This document shows positions 53,855 to 62,664 of a stretch of 64,000 bases of DNA, in pieces. The first letter of the stretch is position 1. Every line of letters starts with the position of its first letter. A program made the position numbers and the translations under genes. This DNA is from Syntrophomonas palmitatica JCM 14374. GTDB lineage: Bacteria; Bacillota; Syntrophomonadia; Syntrophomonadales; Syntrophomonadaceae. The stretch lies in assembly GCF_001311885.1 (NCBI RefSeq), contig NZ_BBCE01000011.1, forward strand, positions 32,430 through 96,429, given 5' to 3'. The notes beneath the pieces are model-generated. The model searched no databases. It had not been told where the DNA came from and saw only the letters and a program-made list of their open reading frames with translations.

Positions 53855-54658
53855 TTAGTCACGGCCTAGTTCTTTGGATTTTAACCAGGCTGCCTCAATG
53901 GCTGCAAAAAATGCTGTTCTTAAGCCATTATCCTCCAGCTTTCTGACAGCGGCGATGGTAGTTCCTCCTGGAGAGCATACATCCTCACGTAATTTTGCGG
54001 GATGAAAACCGGTCTCTTCTATCATAGCCAGGCTTCCCTGCATAGTTTGCAAAACCAATTCACGAGCCAGGTTAAGATCTAATCCCGTATAAACTGCCGC
54101 ATTAATCATTGCTTCCACTACCATAAATACATACGCCGGACCGCTTCCAGAAACAGCAGTAACAGCATCCATATACTTCTCATCGACAAGTACGGCTTTG
54201 CCTATAGTATTAAAAATATCGAGAACTAAATCAGAGTCACTGGGTTTAGCAGCTTGACCACAACAAATCGCTGACATTCCTTTTCCAACTAATGCAGGCG
54301 TATTGGGCATAACCCTGACTACCTTCGCTCCCTGCAGCAAGATTTTTTCCATACTGGAAGTCTTTATGCCGGCAGCCACTGAAATCAACAGCTTGTCAAG
54401 CTGCCATGCGGCAGCAATGTCTCGCAAAAGGCATTCTACCTGATAAGGTTTTACCGCTACCAGAACTACATCGCTAACTTTTACCAGTTCCGGAGGATTG
54501 CAAACCCTGGCTCCAAAATCACGGGCAAATTGTTCAGAACTGCTTTTTTGAATGTCATAAAGGTTTATACTATCAAAAATCCCAGGGTGACGATTTAATC
54601 CGGTTAAAATAGCGCGCGCCATTTTGCCGCATCCTAATACCCCAAGACTGCGGCCCAC
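53855..54658 (-). CDS. proC: Pyrroline-5-carboxylate reductase
   Basis: A 267-residue enzyme for the last step of proline synthesis, reducing pyrroline-5-carboxylate with NAD(P)H. The Rossmann loop is GVLGCGKMARAIL. The conserved blocks VVRVMPNTPALVGKG and AVSGSGPAYVF follow, ending in the dimer-forming PGGTTIAAVRKLE. The start is GTG at 54658, overlapping the sepF stop by one base (TAGTG), with GGGGTGA upstream. It is inside the sepF-yggT block, as in many Firmicutes. Confidence 0.95.
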   Translation of the reverse strand: MGRSLGVLGCGKMARAILTGLNRHPGIFDSINLYDIQKSSSEQFARDFGARVCNPPELVKVSDVVLVAVKPYQVECLLRDIAAAWQLDKLLISVAAGIKTSSMEKILLQGAKVVRVMPNTPALVGKGMSAICCGQAAKPSDSDLVLDIFNTIGKAVLVDEKYMDAVTAVSGSGPAYVFMVVEAMINAAVYTGLDLNLARELVLQTMQGSLAMIEETGFHPAKLREDVCSPGGTTIAAVRKLEDNGLRTAFFAAIEAAWLKSKELGRD

Positions 54659-55092
54659 TATTGTTCACCCCCGAGAAAACTGCTTTTGTTGTTGCGCCGC
54701 ATCAGGCTGCGATGATCCCTGGCTACTTCAACATTACTGGGGGCAAATACATAAATGTGTTTCCCCAGTTGATGGCAGCTTCCCTCAAGGGCATAAGTAG
54801 TGCCGCTGATAAAGTCAAATATCCTGCGGGTAACTTCTGCATCCGTGTTCTCAAAATTAAGTATAACTTGTTTGCGAGCCTTGAGATGATCTCCCAGGGT
54901 CTGAACCTCTTCAAAGCTGACCGGTTCACAGACTACAACCTTGATTGACTTGCTTGTGTGCAGGCTAACCACACTGGCCCCCATTTTACGGCTGGATTCC
55001 TCCAAACCTTGTGGCAGAGATACCAGTTCCTCTCTTTCCACTTCTTCCGTCTCCAGTCCCAACCAGTTCCACACTCTGGCGAACCAGCCCAT
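54658..55092 (-). CDS. sepF: Cell division protein SepF
   Basis: A 144-residue FtsZ-binding protein that forms rings and anchors FtsZ. It has an N-terminal amphipathic, membrane-binding helix (MGWFARVWNWLGLE), a linker, then the SepF core with VVVCEPVSFEEVQTLGDHL and RRIFDFISGTTYALEG. GGAGGT lies before ATG 55092. It is between yggS and proC, the standard Firmicute order. Confidence 0.95.
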   Translation of the reverse strand: MGWFARVWNWLGLETEEVEREELVSLPQGLEESSRKMGASVVSLHTSKSIKVVVCEPVSFEEVQTLGDHLKARKQVILNFENTDAEVTRRIFDFISGTTYALEGSCHQLGKHIYVFAPSNVEVARDHRSLMRRNNKSSFLGGEQ

Positions 55093-55142
55093 ACAAGTAT
55101 ACCTCCTTGTCTATTCATTATAATATAAGACCCGCCGGTATT

Positions 55143-55826
55143 TTAGTTATCTCCACTAAAAATGGCGGTTCCCACACGCACTATTGTGGCCCCTTCTTCT
55201 ATGGCAACTTCGTAATCCTGTGACATTCCCATTGAAAGATGCAGTAAATTAACGTTTTCATAGTCTTTGTTCAGAAACCTCTTTCTGAGCTGATACAATT
55301 CTCTAAATACAGGCCGGGTTTGTTCGGGATTATCAACCAGCGGCGCCATAGTCATCAGTCCCAAAACCTGCAAATATTTGAGCTGGGACACTGCATCCAG
55401 AAAAACTTCTACATCAATTGGCTTAAGTCCTGCTTTTTCTTCTTCACCCGCTATATTTACTTCTAATAAAACCGGGATTGTTTTGCCCAGATTCTGACCG
55501 CGTTTATTAATTTCTTCAGCCAAGTTCCAACGATCCAGTGAATGAATCATACAAGCCCGCCCTACAACATCCTTTACTTTGTTGGTTTGTAACCGTCCTA
55601 TAAGATGCCATCGCAGATGCGGCAGAACCTCTATCTTCGCTTTTAGTGCCTGGGGACGATTTTCTCCGAAATCAGTTAATCCCAACAAACTGGCTTGTCT
55701 TACTTTTTCGCTGTCCACCGTTTTACTTACCGCCACCAGGGTAATGTCTTCAGGCTTACGCCCGCTGCGCACCGCGGCCTTTGCGATTCGGTTCTGCACA
55801 CCTGCAATATTCTGCCGTAAATCCAT
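55143..55826 (-). CDS. yggS: Pyridoxal phosphate homeostasis protein (YggS/PLPBP)
   Basis: A 227-residue PLP-binding protein of the COG0325 type; it buffers pyridoxal phosphate and has no known catalytic reaction. The PLP lysine is in LVAVSKTVD. Other conserved blocks are FGENRPQAL, WHLIGRLQTNK and LSMGMSQDYEVAIEEGATIVRVG. GAGGT precedes ATG 55826. It heads the yggS-sepF-proC-yggT cluster. Confidence 0.95.
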   Translation of the reverse strand: MDLRQNIAGVQNRIAKAAVRSGRKPEDITLVAVSKTVDSEKVRQASLLGLTDFGENRPQALKAKIEVLPHLRWHLIGRLQTNKVKDVVGRACMIHSLDRWNLAEEINKRGQNLGKTIPVLLEVNIAGEEEKAGLKPIDVEVFLDAVSQLKYLQVLGLMTMAPLVDNPEQTRPVFRELYQLRKRFLNKDYENVNLLHLSMGMSQDYEVAIEEGATIVRVGTAIFSGDN

Positions 55827-55953
55827 CCCAAACTACCTCACAAACAACGATTCAACACCAATTTTCGCAGATTTTTCATGGTTTACTGTTTCCATGTGTG
55901 GTTAATGAACCTTCGGTGTCAACCATATTAGATCCGTTTGTCGGCATTTATTC

Positions 55954-56997
55954 CTATACCGCCAGGAAACTGACTCCGAAGGTCGATCCCTGTCCGACTT
56001 CACTTTCGACAAAAACCTCTCCCCCGTGCGATTCCACTATATGTTTGACTATGGATAACCCGAGGCCGGTTCCGCCCTGGTTGCGGGAACGAGCCTTATC
56101 TACCCGGTAGAAGCGTTCAAACACCCGCGGTAAACTTTCGGGAGGAATCCCCACACCTGTGTCGGTTATGGTAGTAATAACCCGGCTGTCTTTCTTACGG
56201 GAACGGACCATAATATTGCCGCCTGGCGGGGTATATTTTATAGCATTATCCAACAGATTAATGAGAACTTGTCCCAGTAAATCTTCATCAGCCAAAATCA
56301 GCGAGAGTTCATCGGGATAAACATATTCGACATGCAGTGATTTTTCGCTAATCTGCGGCCCCAGGATATTCATCACCCCGCGAATGGAGCGCACCAGGCA
56401 AACCGGTTGAGGACGAACTATTCTCTCCTTGGATTCGATAGCCGACAATGTCAGCAAGTCCTCAATTAAGCGGCTCAAACGGTCAGTTTCCGAATCTATT
56501 ATACTGAGAAAACGTCGGCATATGGTGCTGTTCTCCATAGCTCCATCCAGAAGGGTCTCCACAAAGCCCTTAATAGATGTCAAGGGGGTACGCAATTCGT
56601 GGGATACATTGCCTACAAATTCAGAACGCATCTGTGCGAAATTACGGGCATCTGTAACATCGTGAAAGACGGCGATCGCACCGTCAATGATGTTGAATTC
56701 GTTCTTAATAGCCGATACATGTACCCTGTAAACCTGAGGAGAAGGATTGACAATGGTTTCAATAAATACTTCATTGCCACGTTCTAAAACCTCGCCTACC
56801 ATATTGGCTATTTCGCTTTCATAGCCGAGTTCATTCAGCCTTTTACCGACTAATCCTCCCTCACGGACTAAAAATAGATTTTCCGCTGCTTTATTTGCCA
56901 TTATTATCCGTCCTTGAATATCGCAAATCAAAACAGCATCTATCATGCTGGACATCATGGTTTGCATTTGTTGATAGTCCTGAGTGCCTGACAGCAT
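55954..56997 (-). CDS. PAS-containing sensor histidine kinase (PhoR-like, apparently soluble)
   Basis: A 347-residue kinase with an N-terminal PAS domain (about residues 10-120). A HisKA domain follows, with the phosphorylated histidine in FVGNVSHELRTPLTSIKGF. The ATPase domain has NLLDNAIKYTPPGG (N box), DTGVGIPP (G1) and GGTGLGLSIVKHI (G2). It closely resembles the cytoplasmic half of PhoR/PnpS but has no membrane helix, so it probably senses an internal cue or a membrane partner. AGGAGG precedes ATG 56997. The response regulator gene ends 25 bases upstream. Confidence 0.92.
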   Translation of the reverse strand: MLSGTQDYQQMQTMMSSMIDAVLICDIQGRIIMANKAAENLFLVREGGLVGKRLNELGYESEIANMVGEVLERGNEVFIETIVNPSPQVYRVHVSAIKNEFNIIDGAIAVFHDVTDARNFAQMRSEFVGNVSHELRTPLTSIKGFVETLLDGAMENSTICRRFLSIIDSETDRLSRLIEDLLTLSAIESKERIVRPQPVCLVRSIRGVMNILGPQISEKSLHVEYVYPDELSLILADEDLLGQVLINLLDNAIKYTPPGGNIMVRSRKKDSRVITTITDTGVGIPPESLPRVFERFYRVDKARSRNQGGTGLGLSIVKHIVESHGGEVFVESEVGQGSTFGVSFLAV

Positions 56998-57022
56998 TGT
57001 TAACCTCCTGGTCTATAGCCGG

Positions 57023-57733
57023 TTATTTTCCTTCTACAAAACGGTAGCCTACTCCGCGGACTGTTTCAATATAGTTGGGATAATTCGAATCATCCTTTAA
57101 TTTCTGACGCAGGTGGCGAATATGCACATCGACTGTGCGGGTATCACCAGAAAACTCATAGCCCCATATCTTTTCCAGCAGAGTTTCACGGGTGAAAACT
57201 TTGCCCTGATGAGCAACCATAAGGCTTAACAGGTCAAATTCTTTGGGGGTTAATTCCAATTTATCTTCACCCATAAAAGCTTCATATTTTTCGGGTATCA
57301 CAATAAGGTCCTTAACTACAAAACTTTTATTGCCCAGAGCCTTCTCTGCTTCAAGTATCTTCAAGGCGCGCAGGCGCGCTTTTACTCGGGCCACCATTTC
57401 ACGGGGGCTGAACGGTTTTTTAATATAATCGTCCGCCCCCATCTCCAGACCCAGAACCGTATCAAATTCCTCACCTTTTGCCGTCAGCATTATTATGGGA
57501 ATGGAACTGGTTGAGGATTCTTGTTTAAGGGTGCGGCAAACTTCCAGCCCGTCTATACTAGGCAGCATAATATCGAGGAGAATAAGATCCGGATATTCTG
57601 CCCGCACCATTTCCAGTGCGCTTACCCCGTCATAGGCAACCAGAACACGGTAACCTTCTTTCTCCAGATTAAATTTTACCAGCTCTACAATATAGGTTTC
57701 ATCATCGACCACTAAAATCTTGGGATTGGGCAT
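57023..57733 (-). CDS. OmpR/PhoB family response regulator
   Basis: A 236-residue two-domain regulator. The receiver has the acidic pocket VVDDE, phospho-acceptor aspartate in LILLDIMLP, threonine in IIMLTAKG and lysine in IKKPFSP. The winged-helix C-terminus has LTPKEFDLLSLM and TVDVHIRHLRQKL. It closely resembles PhoP/PnpR, so a phosphate-starvation role is plausible but not shown; no pst genes are in the window. GAGGTG precedes ATG 57733. It pairs with the downstream kinase. Confidence 0.93.
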   Translation of the reverse strand: MPNPKILVVDDETYIVELVKFNLEKEGYRVLVAYDGVSALEMVRAEYPDLILLDIMLPSIDGLEVCRTLKQESSTSSIPIIMLTAKGEEFDTVLGLEMGADDYIKKPFSPREMVARVKARLRALKILEAEKALGNKSFVVKDLIVIPEKYEAFMGEDKLELTPKEFDLLSLMVAHQGKVFTRETLLEKIWGYEFSGDTRTVDVHIRHLRQKLKDDSNYPNYIETVRGVGYRFVEGK

Positions 57734-57742
57734 TGCAGCACC

Positions 57743-58559
57743 TCAATTCTCTATGCATATAAAAGCTCCCATCCTGCCGGTTATACCCTGGTCACGGCGA
57801 TATGAATAGAAATCTCCGGGATGACAGGAGGTGCATAGATGGCAATCATAAATATTTTCTGTTCTTATACCCTTTTGCACCAACATGAGCTGGTTGGTTT
57901 TTTTTAAATCCCAGGTGCAATGATTTTCATTCTGGTTTATTATATCATCGAAATTACCAAATGTTTTATTTACCTGGCTTATTAAATCCCTGCTGATTTC
58001 AAAACAACAGGAGCCAATACCTGGGCCAATAAATACCTCCACCTTCTGCGGACAGCTGTCAAATGCCTGTATCATTGTCTCCAGGCAGGCGCAGGCTGTT
58101 CTTTGCATCGTACCCTTCCAGCCGCTGTGAGCCAGTCCTACAACTTTTTTTACCGGATCGAAAAAAAAATACAGGGATACAATCGGCATAAAATGTACCC
58201 AATACCAATCCAGGATTAGATGTTACCAGGGCATCACATTCCTTTACTGCGGTTTCCAATGAGACGGAACCGCAGCCGGTATATTCAGGTCCCACCACCA
58301 TAACCCTATTGCCGTGTACCTGTTCACAACCTACCATTTTGTCAATACTGCTGTTGCATAGACCCAGGAAGCGGTTGCGATTCTCAAGCACTCGTGTTTT
58401 TTCATCTCCCACATGCAAAGCCAGGTTCAAGCTGTCATATGGCTTGTCACTTACCCCGCCCTGCCGGCTGCTGAACAAAGCTACTGCACCCTGTTCCCGC
58501 CAATGCGGAATAGTAATATATCTTAAACCCTGCTGTTCTTCCCATTGCCATTTCTGCAA
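57743..58559 (-). CDS. pgeF: PgeF/YfiH family protein (LACC1-like), one frame break
   Basis: Member of the YfiH/DUF152 family. Homologues act as purine nucleoside phosphorylases, and E. coli PgeF removes misincorporated amino acids from peptidoglycan precursors. Metal or active-site blocks are CEQVHGNRV, ADCIPVFFF and LAHSGWKGT. The frame breaks in a run of nine T (A9 at 58161-58169). Eight T would give FYADCIPVFFFDPVKKVVGLAHSG and about 271 residues. I chose TTG 58559 because GGGAG lies eight bases upstream; TTG 58592 has no such site. It lies just upstream of the response regulator gene. Confidence 0.9.
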
Positions 58560-58710
58560 TTTATAAGCTCCCAATTTACCATAGTTTTTCAAAGATTTAA
58601 TTTAGTGAAGACCGTTACTGGTATCTAAATAGAACCGTCATATCTTTATTATCACCGCAATACCCCTATTAATGGGCATAATGAACACTATGTGGTCCAT
58701 CTGTGGTTAA

Positions 58711-59163
58711 TCATTTACTCTTTAGTTGTTCAATAGTTTTGATAAAGCTGTTAATATCGGTGAACTGCCGGTAAACTGAAGCAAAACGCACATAAGCCAC
58801 TTCATCCAGGCCTTGCAGCTCGTCCATCAGTTTTTCACCCACAATTTTGCTGCTGACCTCCCGGTCATATTTGTCCCGCAGGTCTCGTTCAATACGAGCG
58901 ATAATGTTTTCGATTTCCTCCATTTTAACCGGTCTTTTTTCACAAGCCCTCATAATACCGTTTAACAGTTTATCACGGCTAAATTGTTCACGAATACCGC
59001 TTTTTTTAATAACCAGCAGCGGTCTTTCTTCAACGCGTTCATAGGTGGTGAATCGCCGCTTACAGCTATTGCACTCGCGGCGGCGCCGGATTATTGTGCC
59101 ATCCTCACTGGAACGGCTGTCCACGACCCGGCTTTCAAATTCCAGGCAATACGGGCAGCGCAT
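58711..59163 (-). CDS. nrdR: Transcriptional repressor NrdR
   Basis: A 150-residue repressor of ribonucleotide reductase genes. It has an N-terminal zinc ribbon (MRCPYC and [13 protein letters not shown]) followed by an ATP-cone domain that senses ATP/dATP ([18 protein letters not shown]). ATG 59163 has GGGAGGA upstream; the longer frame to 59244 lacks one. No nrd gene is in the window. It is a single gene between pgeF and ylmC. Confidence 0.96.
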   Translation of the reverse strand: MRCPYCLEFESRVVDSRSSEDGTIIRRRRECNSCKRRFTTYERVEERPLLVIKKSGIREQFSRDKLLNGIMRACEKRPVKMEEIENIIARIERDLRDKYDREVSSKIVGEKLMDELQGLDEVAYVRFASVYRQFTDINSFIKTIEQLKSK

Positions 59164-59257
59164 TAGCTTGTCCTCCCTATCTTGGCAGTGACAAATAAAC
59201 CCTGGTCTTTTCCTTATTATGAACAATAGATGTCTGGTATTCAAGCCTGGAGAGGTT

Positions 59258-59548
59258 TTAGAAGTGCTCTCCGTCTAATAAATAATTACGGCGGTATTCA
59301 TCCATTTCTTTAACTACGGGAACCTCCACCAAAATAACATCGCGGCCGATGCGCACAATTTTGTTCCAGGGTACGCTTACCTCTTCACGTTTGGCAAAAA
59401 TACTAAAACCCTTCAGTTTCCCCGGAAGAACCAACCCCAATACCCGACCATTATCCAAATCAAGTTCAATATCAATTATATTGCCCAGTTTTTTACCATC
59501 GAGAATGTTTACCACATCTCTAGCCCGCAAATCCGAAATCTTAATCAT
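59258..59548 (-). CDS. YlmC/YmxH family PRC-barrel sporulation protein
   Basis: A 96-residue PRC-barrel protein of the YlmC/YmxH family found in spore-formers. The characteristic start is [20 protein letters not shown], and the second half contains [15 protein letters not shown]. The role is unknown; it is often sporulation-linked. GGAGGGG precedes ATG 59548. It lies upstream of nrdR in the same direction, as in related genomes. Confidence 0.88.
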   Translation of the reverse strand: MIKISDLRARDVVNILDGKKLGNIIDIELDLDNGRVLGLVLPGKLKGFSIFAKREEVSVPWNKIVRIGRDVILVEVPVVKEMDEYRRNYLLDGEHF

Positions 59549-59654
59549 ATTTGTATTCCCCTCCTCGCAGCTGGAGCAGCTTTGTCTTAATAATATATGT
59601 ATTATTAATAGGAAAGTTTACATTAAGGTATTTTGTACAAAATAATCAATTCGC

Positions 59655-59681
59655 TAAAGATATTTAGTGAATAAACGATAT
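59655..59681 (+). promoter_or_regulatory. Sigma-28 (SigD)-like promoter upstream of flgG
   Basis: TAAA (59655-59658), a 15-base spacer, then AACGATAT (59674-59681) matches the flagellar consensus TAAA-N15-GCCGATAT except for two bases. It lies about 130 bases before a flagellar rod gene, which supports it. Confidence 0.55.
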
Positions 59682-59707
59682 ATTATATGATTAGCTATCT
59701 TGCGCAA

Positions 59708-59800
59708 GATATCTAAATTGGGCTGGACTCCTTTGGAGAGGCCCGGACGGCATGGACCGAATGAAATGCCGTTATGACATTTATAGTTTCTGAAGGAGGA
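59708..59800 (+). promoter_or_regulatory. Structured 5' leader of flgG with repeated GGA motifs
   Basis: The untranslated leader can form one hairpin (GGGC...CTCC-TTT-GGAG...GCCC, about 59718-59743) and a second (CGGCAT...ATGCCG, about 59748-59772). GGA triplets occur in CTGGACT, TTGGAGA, CCGGACG and ATGGACC, and again in the ribosome site AAGGAGGA. CsrA binds A(N)GGA in loops or exposed sites and represses flagellar genes in Bacillus, so translational control by CsrA is a reasonable guess. No csrA gene is in the window. Confidence 0.4.
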
Positions 59801-59809
59801 ACTGCTGTT

Positions 59810-60591
59810 ATGATGAGGTCTCTCTATACTGCCAGTACGGGTATGTATGCCCAGCAACTCAATGTTGATACACTGGCCCACAACATGGCCAATGTAAACA
59901 CCGCCGGTTTTAAAAAACAGCGACTTGAATTCCAGGATCTTCTTTATCAAACCATCAAACGCCCTGCATCCGGTCCTAACACTATGGAACCAGTAGGTCT
60001 GGAAGTCGGTTTAGGCGTAAAGCCCTCCGCTATTAACACGATTTTTAAACAGGGTAATCTCCAGCAAACTGAGAATCCGCTTGATGTAGCTATTCAAGGT
60101 GACGGATTCTTTAAAATAACTGTTGGTGATCAGACCATGTATACCCGCGACGGAGCTATAAAGATCGATGCCGCCGGTAATTTCACTACTGCTGACGGCA
60201 ATCTTTATACTGGTGCTACACCAATAACCGCCGTCGGAGCTTATGATATTAACATAGCCAAAGATGGTACCATAACCTACAAAGTACCAGGTAATGATAC
60301 CCCACAGGAAGCCGGTAAACTGGAAATAGCCAAATTTATGAATCCTGCCGGCCTGCAAAAAGTAGGTAAAAATCTCTACCAGCTACGCCCAATTCCGGCG
60401 ATCCTGTCGACTGGGATTCAGCCGCGGATAATAAAACTTCAATTCAATCCGGGTACCTCGAAATGTCCAATGTGCAAATCGTTGAAGAAATGGTTACCCT
60501 TATTACCGCGCAACGAGCCTATGAGATTAATTCCAAAGTCATTCAGTCATCAGACGAAATGCTGCAAACAGCTACTAATCTTCGTCGGTAA
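59810..60591 (+). CDS. flgG: Flagellar basal-body rod protein FlgG, one frame break
   Basis: Distal rod or hook-like protein exported by the flagellar type III system. The N-terminus is typical (MMRSLYTASTGMYAQQLNVD, then HNMANVNTAGFKKQR). The annotated frame loses similarity after KNLYQ. One base over, the expected C-terminus appears: EMSNVQIVEEMVTLITAQRA, YEINSKVIQSSDEML. Restoring GG for G at 60382 (CAGGCTACGCCC) gives about 260 residues, the standard FlgG length. GGAGGA lies nine bases before ATG 59810. FlgF is a less likely alternative. Confidence 0.92.
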
Positions 60592-60683
60592 TAAGATAAT
60601 ATGACCATATTAATACAGATTAAATTGTTAATTCACAATTATTCCGAATAGTATTGCTTCATAAAGGGGATTATGATTAATAA

Positions 60684-61118
60684 ATGAAGGTAGGTAATAA
60701 TTTACCATTAACGTCCATAGACAGCCAGTCTCTGCTTTTGCCGCCTAACGAGAGCAGGCAGAAGGATTTTGCTGCTATATTACAGCAGCAGCTGCTGCAG
60801 AATAATGTGAAGAATCAAGAAGCAGGGGCAGCTGATAAAACAGAAGACTCACTGGAAACTACCAAGGCTGACAGAACTGAGCAGCAGCTGCGCGAGGCCA
60901 GCCAGGATTTGGAAGCTGTTTTTTTAAGTAAGATGTTTGAGGTAATGCGTTCAACTATCATCCACAGCGATTTAATCCCAAGAAGCTTTGCCGAAGAAAC
61001 ATTTGAATCCATGCTATACGATGAATACGCTAAAAACATCAGCAAAACTGGCAATCTAGGTATTGCTGACAGTATTTACCGACAGCTTTCAGGTAAAGAA
61101 CTAAAAAATCAAAAGTAA
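60684..61118 (+). CDS. Rod-binding (FlgJ N-terminal-like) protein
   Basis: A 144-residue protein. The C-terminal half matches the rod-binding domain of FlgJ: LREASQDLEAVFLSKMFEVMR, FAEETFESMLYDEYAKNIS and GNLGIADSIYRQL. There is no peptidoglycan hydrolase domain, as in many Firmicutes. It would cap or chaperone rod assembly. GGGG lies 14 bases before ATG 60684, rather far; a tiny 4-codon frame (MINK) ends in the start codon and may couple translation. It follows flgG by 92 bases. Confidence 0.87.
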   Translation: MKVGNNLPLTSIDSQSLLLPPNESRQKDFAAILQQQLLQNNVKNQEAGAADKTEDSLETTKADRTEQQLREASQDLEAVFLSKMFEVMRSTIIHSDLIPRSFAEETFESMLYDEYAKNISKTGNLGIADSIYRQLSGKELKNQK

Positions 61119-61142
61119 GACTATTTACTTTAAGATACTTAA

Positions 61143-61195
61143 AAAAGCCCGTGATAGAAGCGTGCAAAAGCGCGTTGATCTAACGGGCTTTTAAA
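61143..61195 (+). terminator. Terminator after the flagellar gene pair
   Basis: AAAAGCCCGT (61143-61152) pairs with ACGGGCTTTT (61183-61192) around a 30-base loop holding a GCG/CGC mini-stem. A T run is part of the right arm. Confidence 0.7.
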
Positions 61196-61292
61196 AATAG
61201 CTTATAAATTGGCATTTATAATGGATCTGTGCTATCTTTACATTGGTAAGAACAGCCAGTTTATTTGTAATTTCTGTACGGGAGCACAACCG

Positions 61293-61661
61293 ATGGATCT
61301 CAACCAGGATATTGCGTCTATTTTTGAACAAATTAAAAATCTGTTTGATACCGAAACCGTGGTGGGCCAGCCTATTGAGATTGGGAATATCACTTTAATT
61401 CCCTTGATAAGCATTAGTTTCGGGTCCGCAAATGGTTCAGGGCGTTTGTCGCGTTTTAAAAAAGCCAACACCGGAGGCGGGGCTGGCGCGGTCGGCAAAA
61501 TTACCCCTGCTGCCATCGTAGCTGTCAAAGATAACGAATTGAGCGTTTATTCATTAACCGGGAAAGGTTTACTTGATAAGCTTGATGATTTAATGCCATT
61601 AATATCAACCAGTTTAAACGCTGATAAAACAGTGTCTTCTTCGGCTTCAACACCTGAATAA
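61293..61661 (+). CDS. gerW: GerW family sporulation protein (YtfJ)
   Basis: A 122-residue YtfJ/GerW protein needed for spore germination with alanine in Bacillus. The conserved pattern is VVGQPIEIGNITLIPL, then SFGSANGSG, and a glycine-rich AGAVGKITPAAIVAV. I chose ATG 61293 because GGGAGC lies seven bases upstream; the longer frame to 61209 has no family similarity. It converges with rsgI, with only ten bases between the stops. It supports an endospore-forming host. Confidence 0.9.
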   Translation: MDLNQDIASIFEQIKNLFDTETVVGQPIEIGNITLIPLISISFGSANGSGRLSRFKKANTGGGAGAVGKITPAAIVAVKDNELSVYSLTGKGLLDKLDDLMPLISTSLNADKTVSSSASTPE

Positions 61662-61671
61662 ATTATGTTTA

Positions 61672-62664
61672 TTAGGGCGCCTTATTCCCTGCAGCATTGT
61701 CAATCAAATCTGCATTTTTGTTTTCCTGTTCTGTCTGCTTATTTCTATTTCTATTATCAACCGGAGCCGCTTTTTGCTGTATATTTTTTGATTCGGCATT
61801 TTGCTGCTGCCATTGCTGTAAAACCTGTTCCCGGTGATCTTGAATCGCTTCCCTGCGTTCCTGCCAGCGCTGTTCCAAGCGATTTTTAATTTCCTCATGG
61901 GTATCAAATTTATCGGGCCGCGGCAATACCGTCTGATTGGGAGCCGAGCTGTCGGCCAAGCCCTCTTGCGGTGTCTGGTTTGGCCATGACATATTTGGAG
62001 CAACAGGGTTTACCGGTTTTACCGGTCCTTTAAGTTTGCTGGCATCAATTTGGGTATTCTCTTGATTTGGGTTATTATTTTTCAACTTCAGTAAAATGCG
62101 TTTGTTATCCCTCGTAATCTGGAACTGGGCTTTCTTCTCCACAAAGCTTTCTTTATTCATCCTTCTGGTCATCTCGCGGTCAATACGATTGAGCAGCCGC
62201 TCTTCAATCTGCGGCTGGTCTTTATCCTTGGCAATTACCTCCACAGCCACCTCATCTTTTTGTCCGTCAGCAGTATTGCTGTTAGCCAGGGATTTATCCA
62301 TCACCATACCCACCGCGGTTTCAATAGGTTTCCCTGCCAATCGCAAGCCTTCAATCGCTCTGGAGCTTTTTTCATTCCGGGGATTTACAGACACTACCCG
62401 ATCCCAGCGGTTTACCCCCAGCTCTAGACCAGATTCCAGACGGGCATATGCTTTAACACTGAAAAAATCTATAACCCCAAACAGAACCAGTATAAAAATA
62501 GCAGCTATTGCACCGTAACGAAGGGAAGAATTTTCACGCAGGAGAAATTGTTGTCCTACCTCAATATGGCGATTGGTCTTAATTTTTTTATATTCTCCAC
62601 CCGGTAGAAGCAGTATGGCCCATCCCGGTTTTGATTCAACAACTATGCCTTTCTTAACTGACAT
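61672..62664 (-). CDS. rsgI: RsgI-type anti-sigma factor
   Basis: A 330-residue membrane anti-sigma factor. The cytoplasmic N-terminal RsgI domain is KGIVVESKPGWAILLLPGGE. One membrane helix follows (AIAAIFILVLFGVIDFF), then the conserved external segment YARLESGLELGVNRWDRVVSVNP. The tail is charged and Q/N-rich (for example QQWQQQNAESK) and probably coiled. No carbohydrate-binding domain, of the kind used for polysaccharide sensing in cellulolytic clostridia, is seen. The ATG at 62664 overlaps the sigI stop by one base (TGATG), so the two are coupled. Confidence 0.92.
   Translation of the reverse strand: MSVKKGIVVESKPGWAILLLPGGEYKKIKTNRHIEVGQQFLLRENSSLRYGAIAAIFILVLFGVIDFFSVKAYARLESGLELGVNRWDRVVSVNPRNEKSSRAIEGLRLAGKPIETAVGMVMDKSLANSNTADGQKDEVAVEVIAKDKDQPQIEERLLNRIDREMTRRMNKESFVEKKAQFQITRDNKRILLKLKNNNPNQENTQIDASKLKGPVKPVNPVAPNMSWPNQTPQEGLADSSAPNQTVLPRPDKFDTHEEIKNRLEQRWQERREAIQDHREQVLQQWQQQNAESKNIQQKAAPVDNRNRNKQTEQENKNADLIDNAAGNKAP

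Noticed and set aside
59708..59800. A cyclic di-GMP riboswitch upstream of flgG
   Set aside because: Neither the GEMM-I core nor the class II pseudoknot sequence is present; the hairpins differ.
59654..59950. Minus-strand open frame overlapping the start of flgG
   Set aside because: It is antisense to the strongly conserved FlgG N-terminus and its own leader, and has no ribosome site.
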